From the NCBI GenBank assembly GCA_012523535.1, contig JAAYII010000235.1, forward strand, positions 1 to 7,906: 7,906 nucleotides of DNA, written 5' to 3'. Positions within the stretch are counted from its first letter, which is position 1; every line of letters starts with the position of its first letter. The position numbers and the translations under genes are program-made. The notes beneath the pieces were generated by a model. The model saw only the letters and a program-made list of their open reading frames with translations. It had not been told where the DNA came from and did no database searches. Source of the DNA: Peptococcaceae bacterium. Its GTDB lineage: Bacteria; Bacillota; Desulfitobacteriia; Desulfitobacteriales; Syntrophobotulaceae. Below are positions 1 through 5,202 of this stretch, one piece after another.

Positions 1-869
1 CGAAATAAATCTTGTTGTCTGTCAGCCTTGAGGGCTATGATTTCCGCTTTTATTTCTTCAAGATTGCCCCATTTCGTTGAGAGTGTGATATAGCGCCTTT
101 GATCGAGCCTGAGAAACTCTATGTTCGTAAATTCTTCGCTGATTTCTCCAACCATGACTCCGTGAGACCAATTCTCCCTGAAGCTTCGGGCCAGAATTGT
201 TCCGCAGTTGGCCCAAATGGTATCCCCTATCTGTTTAGGTCCCTGCCACCTCCGGGAATCTCCCAAAGCCAAGTATGTCAGACCACTGGATTTAACTTGT
301 TCCTCATGGAGAAAAATACTGTTTTCGCTGACTAATCTCTCCCGGTCAGCCTTCTTCTTGGGAACTACACCCCCGGGAAGTAACATAAAAGAAATAGGCA
401 AATCTTTATCTTTATTCTTAATCTTAATAAAGTTATTCCAAATAACTTTGGGTGGACGGTAAGAAGTCCACGCCACTCCATAAACAACTGCTCTTAAAGA
501 AGGAAAAGCTATTCGGTTAATATTAGTTGTAATAATATGAACATTTTCGGGCCAATTCGTTAGCCGATAGACGGAAGATATTACCAAAGGATCCTTTTCT
601 CCCGGAGCGATAATAATTGTGATTCCTTCCAATCCGGAGAGAGCTTTGGCGACTCGTTCCACGGTATTTTTGCTGGTATATTCCTGTTCAAATAAGTTTC
701 CGGTTATAAAGAGAAAATGAACCTTTTCATTTTGGCAAATAGAAAGCACTTGTTCAAAGGTCTGCCATAAGTCTTGATTGCGAATTTCAGTCCAGGAATG
801 CGGCCCTTCCCATTCGGGGCTATCAAAACGGAACCCTGCACAATGTACAAAACGAATAGGTTGAGCCAT
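1..869 (-). CDS. SbcD/YhaO-type metallophosphoesterase homologue with degenerate active site (3' end off window)
   Basis: The frame is open from ATG at 869 to the left edge, giving 289 residues with no stop. The start is supported by GAGGTGA (874-880) just upstream. The layout follows SbcD/YhaO DNA-repair nuclease subunits. FVHCAGFRFDSP (7-18) matches the family's FIHAADLHLDSP. FITGNLFE (54-61) matches the AGDLFD motif, and APGEKDP (88-94) matches the PGNHD motif. LLPGG (163-167) sits at the usual LLHG, and ALGDSRRW (201-208) sits at ALGHxHxxQ. The later WANCGTILARSFRENWSHGV segment (219-238) resembles the family's YPGS...E.G.KG block. Nearly every metal ligand is replaced: D to G12, H to R14, D to N58, N to E91, H to K92, H to P165, and the GHxH pair to D204 and R206. 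The frame itself is intact, so I infer a non-catalytic homologue rather than a decaying gene. An SbcC/YhaN-like ATPase could follow off the left edge, but this cannot be seen. The family call is fairly firm; the role is unknown. Confidence 0.8.
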   Translation of the reverse strand, partial: MAQPIRFVHCAGFRFDSPEWEGPHSWTEIRNQDLWQTFEQVLSICQNEKVHFLFITGNLFEQEYTSKNTVERVAKALSGLEGITIIIAPGEKDPLVISSVYRLTNWPENVHIITTNINRIAFPSLRAVVYGVAWTSYRPPKVIWNNFIKIKNKDKDLPISFMLLPGGVVPKKKADRERLVSENSIFLHEEQVKSSGLTYLALGDSRRWQGPKQIGDTIWANCGTILARSFRENWSHGVMVGEISEEFTNIEFLRLDQRRYITLSTKWGNLEEIKAEIIALKADRQQDLF

Positions 870-873
870 TATT

Positions 874-880
874 TCACCTC
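874..880 (-). promoter_or_regulatory. Ribosome binding site of the SbcD-like gene
   Basis: GAGGTGA on the minus strand sits 4 nt before the ATG at 869 (7 nt measured from GAGG). It fixes the start codon and shows that the gene is translated independently of the upstream suf unit, from which a terminator separates it. I see no convincing -35/-10 pair in the AT-rich leader (881-950). Confidence 0.75.
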
Positions 881-950
881 AAAAAATAATGTTCTTGTTT
901 CTTTATCGTAAAAAGTCTATAAAAAATAAAATATTTAAGGAATTACAAGT

Positions 951-978
951 ATAAAAGAAAAAAGCCTTGATAGGCTTT
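951..978 (-). terminator. Rho-independent terminator of the suf unit
   Basis: Read on the minus strand, AAAGCCT-ATCA-AGGCTTT forms a perfect 7-bp stem with a 4-nt loop (961-978). It is followed by the U-rich run TTTCTTTTAT (951-960). The plus-strand side of the stem has no T tract, so the orientation is minus. It lies 80 nt downstream of the small membrane ORF and ends the transcript carrying sufC, sufB and that ORF before the next gene's ribosome binding site. Confidence 0.8.
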
Positions 979-1058
979 ATTGGCTGTTTGCTTGGCATTA
1001 GCTATTTTACTCTGCGCAAAGGATTATCGGCTCTTTTAACTTTATTCAAAGTTTGAGT
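979..1058. other. Short untranslated stretch with a weak inverted repeat
   Basis: This is the 3' untranslated part of the suf transcript, between the microprotein stop and the terminator. It holds one small inverted repeat, AACTTT-ATTC-AAAGTT (1038-1053), without a T tract on either strand. I see no coding potential. Confidence 0.4.
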
Positions 1059-1166
1059 TTAAATTTTATTTGCCTCTTTTTTATAGCTTTTGCTGCGTTT
1101 TTTCCGCGACCAAAGACCAAATAGAATAACGATAGCTAAAGCTATTAAAAAAGATACAAATTGCAT
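1059..1166 (-). CDS. 35-aa single-pass membrane microprotein downstream of sufB
   Basis: ATG at 1166 opens a 35-codon frame ending in TAA at 1059-1061. It is preceded by AAGGGTGG (1173-1180) with a 6-nt spacer, a strong ribosome binding site. Residues 3-19 (FVSFLIALAIVILFGLW) form one hydrophobic membrane segment. A strongly basic tail follows from residue 21 (RKKRSKSYKKEANK), so the positive-inside rule predicts an outside N-terminus and a cytoplasmic C-terminus. It starts 24 nt after the sufB stop and ends before the suf terminator, so it is probably the third cistron of that transcript. I do not recognise the family and propose no function; a link to Fe-S assembly rests only on position. 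Good ribosome binding site, clean topology and intact operon position argue for a real gene. Confidence 0.65.
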   Translation of the reverse strand: MQFVSFLIALAIVILFGLWSRKKRSKSYKKEANKI

Positions 1167-1190
1167 TTTATTCCACCCTTAAAGTTATAA

Positions 1191-2108
1191 TCATGCCAAG
1201 AATCCCTGAAGTATTTTTTCTTCTGCTTCTTTTTCCGTCAGTCCTAATGTCATAAGTTTTGTTAATTGTTCGGATGCTATTCTCCCAATTGCCGCTTCAT
1301 GTACTAATTGGGCTTCGGAATGATAAGCGGTTATTTCTGGAATAGACGATACCTTGGCTTTATCCATAATGATTGAATCACATTGTATGTGCCCCCGGCA
1401 AGGAGCATATCCTCTCATGTTTAAATGGAATACTTGAACTGAATCACCCTGGGCAACTGAACGGGACAAGATTTGAGCTGTGGAGCCATCTCCCTTTAAT
1501 TCCACTGTTATATTGGATTCAGCATTTTGGCCTTCTGTAGTCAAGAGCCTCTCAGTCACGATGAGGCGAGCATTTTTATGTAAACGTACTTCAGTATCCC
1601 TTATTGTGCGGTCAACTCCTTTGATTTGGATCATTTCCAACTCCGCCCAACCACCTTCTTCTATTTCAATGATAGTTTTGGGGTTAAGCACTCTTTGGCC
1701 GTTTCCCTCTCCCTCGCCGTAATGTTTTTCCACATATTTCATCCGGGCGCCTTTGCGTATATAAAATTCATGAATTCCGTCATGCTGAGCTGTATGGCTA
1801 CCGGAATTATGAATTCCACAGCCGGCAACAACGAGAACATCAGAACCTTCACCAATTTCGAAAGTATTGTATACCATATCGTTCATACCCTGGGAAAGTA
1901 TTACCGGTATATGTACACTTTCCTTCTTGGTCCCGGGCTTAACGATAATATCAATTCCAGGCTTGTCCTTTTTGGTTACAATATCTATGTTAGCGGTGGT
2001 ATTACGAATAATACCTTGGCCGTTTTTCCGGATATTAAAAGCTCCTTGCGGGATTTCATGCAAATCGGCAACTGCTGCCAGTATCTTTTTATCTATCACA
2101 TTGAGCAT
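1191..2108 (-). CDS. sufB: SufB-type Fe-S cluster scaffold, short (SmsB-like) form
   Basis: This is the scaffold subunit of the SUF-type iron-sulfur assembly complex, which builds clusters in the cytoplasm with the SufC ATPase. At 305 aa it is far shorter than E. coli SufB (about 495 aa) and lacks the long N-terminal region. It matches the short SufB/SufD-like proteins of archaea and anaerobes, recently named SmsB. Most of the protein (about 30-250) is beta-helix-like sequence. Near the C-terminus, IQCDS places Cys243 at the position of the essential E. coli SufB Cys405, and LVHEA places His270 and Glu271 at His433/Glu434. The ending (EQLTKLMTLGLTEKEAEEKI, 280-299) is the conserved helical C-terminus that contacts SufC. 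Cys97 (AGCGIHN) is another candidate ligand. The ATG is fixed by AGGAGGT at 2116-2122. The gene overlaps sufC by 20 nt, which implies coupled translation. No SufD is present, so a SufB homodimer with SufC is inferred. Confidence 0.92.
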   Translation of the reverse strand: MLNVIDKKILAAVADLHEIPQGAFNIRKNGQGIIRNTTANIDIVTKKDKPGIDIIVKPGTKKESVHIPVILSQGMNDMVYNTFEIGEGSDVLVVAGCGIHNSGSHTAQHDGIHEFYIRKGARMKYVEKHYGEGEGNGQRVLNPKTIIEIEEGGWAELEMIQIKGVDRTIRDTEVRLHKNARLIVTERLLTTEGQNAESNITVELKGDGSTAQILSRSVAQGDSVQVFHLNMRGYAPCRGHIQCDSIIMDKAKVSSIPEITAYHSEAQLVHEAAIGRIASEQLTKLMTLGLTEKEAEEKILQGFLA

Positions 2109-2847
2109 CGATTTTACCTCCTATAAATGTGCAGTTGTTTTTGCATAGACAGTCAGATTCCATTTTTTCTATTTCTCCTAAAAATTTGTGTGGAGTCGTT
2201 ATCTCCTTAACCATGCCATCGGCGATAACAATAACTTGGTGGGCCAGTCTTAAAATTCTTTCTTGATGGGAAATAATGACTATTGTAGTATTATATTTTC
2301 TATTTAAGTTTTCAAAAGTTTCCGTTAAGCTTTGAAAACTCCACAAATCAATTCCTGCTTCAGGCTCGTCGAAAAGGGCCACTTTGAGTTTACGGGCTAA
2401 AATGCTGGCAATTTCCACTCTTTTTAATTCCCCGCCGGAAAAACTGGCATCAATTTCCCGCTCGAGATAATCTTGAGAGCATAGCCCGACATCATAGAGC
2501 AGATCGCATATATTAAGGTTTGAGTCTTCCCCGGCCGCCAGCTTCAACATATCTTTAACCTTTATGCCTTTAAAGCGTGGCGGCTGCTGAAAAGCATAAC
2601 CAATACCCAAACGGGCTCTTTCAGTTACTCCCAGGGCGGAAATATCTTCTCCATTTAATATTATCTGCCCGCTTGTGGGAGGATAAATACCCATTATGGT
2701 TTTGGCAATAGATGATTTTCCGCCGCCATTGGGACCGGTCATGACATAAATTCTTTTATCCTCAAGGGTTAGGTTAATATCTTTGAGAATTTGCTTTTTT
2801 CCTTGTTCCCCTTCCAAAATTAGGTTAACATTTTTTAACTGCAGCAT
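2089..2847 (-). CDS. sufC: SufC-type ABC ATPase of Fe-S assembly, with Cys-rich tail
   Basis: This is the ATPase subunit that drives conformational change of the SufB scaffold. It is a soluble ABC ATPase of 252 aa, close to E. coli SufC (about 248 aa). Walker A is GPNGGGKSS (38-46) and the Q-loop AFQQPP (85-90). The signature FSGGELKR (136-143) is the variant typical of SufC. Walker B is VALFDE (156-161) with catalytic Glu161, the D-loop is AGID, and the H-switch is His194 in IISHQ. The C-terminus differs from classical SufC: it ends in Cys233-x-Cys235-x3-Cys239-x10-Cys250, which might bind metal or a cluster (inference). AAGGTGG lies 7 nt before the ATG at 2847. The gene opens 47 nt after the acyltransferase stop, and its last codons contain the sufB ribosome binding site. 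A generic ABC transporter ATPase is unlikely given the FSGGELKR signature and the adjacent scaffold gene. Confidence 0.93.
   Translation of the reverse strand: MLQLKNVNLILEGEQGKKQILKDINLTLEDKRIYVMTGPNGGGKSSIAKTIMGIYPPTSGQIILNGEDISALGVTERARLGIGYAFQQPPRFKGIKVKDMLKLAAGEDSNLNICDLLYDVGLCSQDYLEREIDASFSGGELKRVEIASILARKLKVALFDEPEAGIDLWSFQSLTETFENLNRKYNTTIVIISHQERILRLAHQVIVIADGMVKEITTPHKFLGEIEKMESDCLCKNNCTFIGGKIDAQCDR
2116..2122 (-). promoter_or_regulatory. sufB ribosome binding site inside the sufC coding end
   Basis: AGGAGGT lies 7 nt upstream of the sufB ATG (2106-2108) and within the codons for Gly243-Gly244 of SufC. Ribosomes finishing sufC therefore pass directly over the sufB initiation region. 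This decides the sufB start and indicates translational coupling of the two subunits. Confidence 0.85.
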
Positions 2848-2854
2848 GTTTCAA

Positions 2855-2898
2855 CCACCTTAGTTTGTTTTATAATATTATTTCCTTAAATAAGTTAA
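2855..2898 (-). promoter_or_regulatory. sufC ribosome binding site and weak candidate promoter
   Basis: AAGGTGG (2855-2861) is the clear ribosome binding site of sufC. Upstream, TATTAT (2872-2877) matches the -10 consensus at five of six positions. The nearest -35-like hexamer, TTAACT (2893-2898), overlaps the stop codon of the preceding gene at a short 15-nt spacing. No terminator separates the two genes, so read-through from the acyltransferase gene is also possible. Confidence 0.35.
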
Positions 2899-4949
2899 TT
2901 TTGCTGTTTTATAGCTTCAGCAATTACTGAAGCATAAGCTTTAATCCCTTCCGGATTGAGATGAACGCCGTCTTGATAAAAGTACTCATCGTGGCCGCTG
3001 CTCGCCGAATACCAATCTACAAGTTTTGCGTTTGGGTAGTCAGCGGCAACTTTGGCCAAAGTTTGGTTGACCTGGGCTTCCCAAGGCCGAGGGACACGAG
3101 TGTTGACCAGAATAATACGTCTATCCGAGCCCAGTAAATCAAGTACCTTCTTTAACTGCTCTTCCGTAAAGGGACCATTGGTGCCTAATTCCAAAACCAC
3201 GTATTGGCGCAACTTACCTTGGGATTTAAGCTGTTTAATTACGTCAGGCGCCTGGTACATCTGGCGACCTACTTCGGCATCGACTAAAATGCCAGGTAAA
3301 AGTTCTTTTAGTCCTGCTGCGGTCCCTACCATAACTGAATCCCCGATAACTGTGACTTCTTTCCCTAATTCCGCAAACTGTTCCGGATTATTATTTACGG
3401 CATTATGATCAGGACCGTTTACCGCCTCTTGGCTATTATTTTCAGCGAAAGGATTTTCCTCAAAATCAGTATTCTGAATTGAACTGCCATTCCTTTGTAT
3501 TGGGGTCAAATTATCGCTTGATTCCGATTGTATATTTTCATTATCAACATTAGCTGGGATATCATTTTTGTTTTCATTGGGTTTTTGAAGGTTAGTATTT
3601 TCTCCTCCGGTTTTAATCTCCTGAGAAATCGAAACGACGGAAGAGGATGCAACAGAAGATGAAGAAGTGGTAACTGGCAAGAAAGACATAGTGGAGGAAT
3701 TTTTGTCTGCCTTATTTAGATCCATTGTAAATCCTACCACAACTAAGCAGGAAAGACCGATTAATAAAAAGGCAACTTTTGAAGGAGAAAAATTTTTACG
3801 CATTATTAGGCTCCTTTTATGGTAATAGTGCATTAATTGATTTTTCTTTATTCCATAGCGAATGGGTTCCTCCACCAGCTTAAAGGACAAGGCGGCCAGA
3901 ATAATGCAGGTTGCCAACTGGCCTAGAATCAAAGTTAATTGAGGACCTTTGGTATTAACAACAGGACTGGTTAAAACTATCACCGGAAAATGCCAAAGAT
4001 AAATACCATAAGAACGTACTCCGAGCCAACGCAAAGGTTCTATACTAAACAACTTAGCTAAACGGCTGGCCGGGTGAGCCAGAACCATGATTAATACAGC
4101 GGATGCCAGAGAAAATAGTAGTAATCCGCCTCGGTAAAGGAAAGTTTGGTATTGATTCGTACGCCAGAAAAACAACAAAACGATGATGAGCGCAGCCACA
4201 CCGCTTAAGTCCAAAGCCCAATTTAACTTTCCCGATAGTGTTTTATTCAATTGGCGACTGGGCCAAACAAAGGCAAGAGCGGCTCCTATGAGCAAGGCAA
4301 AAGCTCTGGTATCTGTTCCGTAATATACCCGGTTAGGATCCATGCCTGGCTGGTAAATCAGAGCCATGGAAACTGCCGAAATTATAACTCCGATCAAAGT
4401 AAGGAAAGCCAAACGCCCTCTATGCCGAACAAAACGAAGGCCTAGCCACATAAGCAAGGGCCAAAATATATAGAATTGTTCTTCAACAGCCAAAGACCAT
4501 AAATGACCTAAGGGCGATGGCGGGCCAAAACTTTCAAAATAAGAAACCTTATGAAAAATAAACCACCAATTGCTAACATAAAAAACGGAAGCAAGTTCAT
4601 CCTGCCAATATGAACTCAACCTGGAAGGGTCAAATATTATCAGCCACAAGGCTACACCAGCCAACATAATAAACAGGGCAGGCAATAACCTTCTGGCCCG
4701 CCGCAACCAAAAATTCTTCAGGTTAATTTTTTTGGATAAATCCCATTCATAGATAAGAAGGTCTGTAATTAAGTAACCGGACAGGACAAAAAATAGACAA
4801 ACACCAAGCAATCCCCCCCCTGCCCAGGAAAAATTAAAATGATAGGCAATTACAGCCAAAACGGCAAGGGTCCTTACTCCATCCAAGGCAGGCATATAGT
4901 GCTTGGCTCCATGCTCAGGAATTATTGTGTGCTTATTTAAACTTTCCAC
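2895..4949 (-). CDS. OatA-like membrane O-acyltransferase (AT3 domain plus extracellular SGNH domain)
   Basis: This two-domain enzyme carries acyl groups (usually acetyl) across the membrane and transfers them to an extracellular glycan. Residues 18-365 are an acyltransferase-3 (AT3) membrane domain of about ten helices, with the R-x10-H motif as Arg26...His37 in the first helix. One more helix (391-408) leads into a Ser/Asn/Glu-rich linker (about 411-525). The SGNH domain (531-684) follows: GDS with Ser538, Gly561, GTN with Asn591, and DGVHLNP with Asp660 and His663, so the Ser-His-Asp triad is complete. Length and order match OatA-type peptidoglycan O-acetyltransferases (about 600-650 aa), with a longer linker. 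The start is GTG at 4949, supported by AGGAG (4959-4963). It sits between the LTA-synthase-like gene, 253 nt upstream, and sufC. The substrate cannot be told from sequence: peptidoglycan, teichoic acid and exopolysaccharide are all possible. Confidence 0.88.
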   Translation of the reverse strand: MESLNKHTIIPEHGAKHYMPALDGVRTLAVLAVIAYHFNFSWAGGGLLGVCLFFVLSGYLITDLLIYEWDLSKKINLKNFWLRRARRLLPALFIMLAGVALWLIIFDPSRLSSYWQDELASVFYVSNWWFIFHKVSYFESFGPPSPLGHLWSLAVEEQFYIFWPLLMWLGLRFVRHRGRLAFLTLIGVIISAVSMALIYQPGMDPNRVYYGTDTRAFALLIGAALAFVWPSRQLNKTLSGKLNWALDLSGVAALIIVLLFFWRTNQYQTFLYRGGLLLFSLASAVLIMVLAHPASRLAKLFSIEPLRWLGVRSYGIYLWHFPVIVLTSPVVNTKGPQLTLILGQLATCIILAALSFKLVEEPIRYGIKKNQLMHYYHKRSLIMRKNFSPSKVAFLLIGLSCLVVVGFTMDLNKADKNSSTMSFLPVTTSSSSVASSSVVSISQEIKTGGENTNLQKPNENKNDIPANVDNENIQSESSDNLTPIQRNGSSIQNTDFEENPFAENNSQEAVNGPDHNAVNNNPEQFAELGKEVTVIGDSVMVGTAAGLKELLPGILVDAEVGRQMYQAPDVIKQLKSQGKLRQYVVLELGTNGPFTEEQLKKVLDLLGSDRRIILVNTRVPRPWEAQVNQTLAKVAADYPNAKLVDWYSASSGHDEYFYQDGVHLNPEGIKAYASVIAEAIKQQN

Positions 4950-5202
4950 GTCTCTCTTCTCCTACTATGTATATGTATTACCATTTATAACTATGTTCAT
5001 GATTATTTAGTGAGAATAGATAGAATGGCATAAAAAAATAGCAAAATAAGGAACGTATTAGAGCGTTAAAATGGTCGATTTTTGGCTTCCAATACTATGA
5101 TAATATTTTAACCAAGGTTTTTAAATATCATTTTTCAACATTTTAAGACTTTTTATTAATTTTTTAAATATTCTATTTTAAAATCTGTTTATTTGAACAT
5201 TA
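4950..5202. other. AT-rich intergenic gap, no gene or clear terminator
   Basis: The gap is strongly AT-rich. It contains the GTG gene's ribosome binding site, AGGAGAAG (4956-4963). The only open frames are under 20 codons without ribosome binding sites. I found no GC-rich stem followed by a T run to end the 5203-7290 gene, and no convincing -35/-10 pair for the acyltransferase gene. Two copies of an 11-nt TTTTTAAATAT run (5118-5128, 5161-5171) look like base composition only. Confidence 0.5.

Noticed and set aside
99..462. Two overlapping plus-strand open frames near the left edge
   Set aside because: Both lie opposite the 289-codon SbcD-like frame, which has recognisable motifs; these frames have none.
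1..869. SbcD-like gene as a pseudogene
   Set aside because: The frame is uninterrupted, has a good start and ribosome binding site, and its hydrophobic core pattern is kept; only the metal ligands are replaced.
1038..1053. Inverted repeat AACTTT-ATTC-AAAGTT as a terminator or operator
   Set aside because: The stem is only 6 bp and AT-rich, with no T tract on either strand; the better terminator lies at 951-978.
2089..2108. sufC/sufB overlap as a possible frameshift or fusion
   Set aside because: Both proteins have complete family-length sequence and sufB has its own AGGAGGT, so this is ordinary translational coupling.
1480..2126. Plus-strand open frames of 80-166 codons across the sufB region
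   Set aside because: They lie antisense to a clearly conserved SufB frame, have no family resemblance and no ribosome binding site; they are shadows of sufB codon use.
3052..3408. 118-codon plus-strand open frame opposite the SGNH domain
   Set aside because: The minus strand here encodes the SGNH block motifs GDS and DGVHLNP, so the plus frame is a by-product.
4990..5045. 17-codon minus-strand frame (MPFYLFSLNNHEHSYKW) in the intergenic gap
   Set aside because: It has no ribosome binding site and is too short to support without conservation.
5118..5171. Repeated TTTTTAAATAT as a functional direct repeat
   Set aside because: It is a two-copy, 11-nt, purely A/T motif in very AT-rich DNA, expected by chance.
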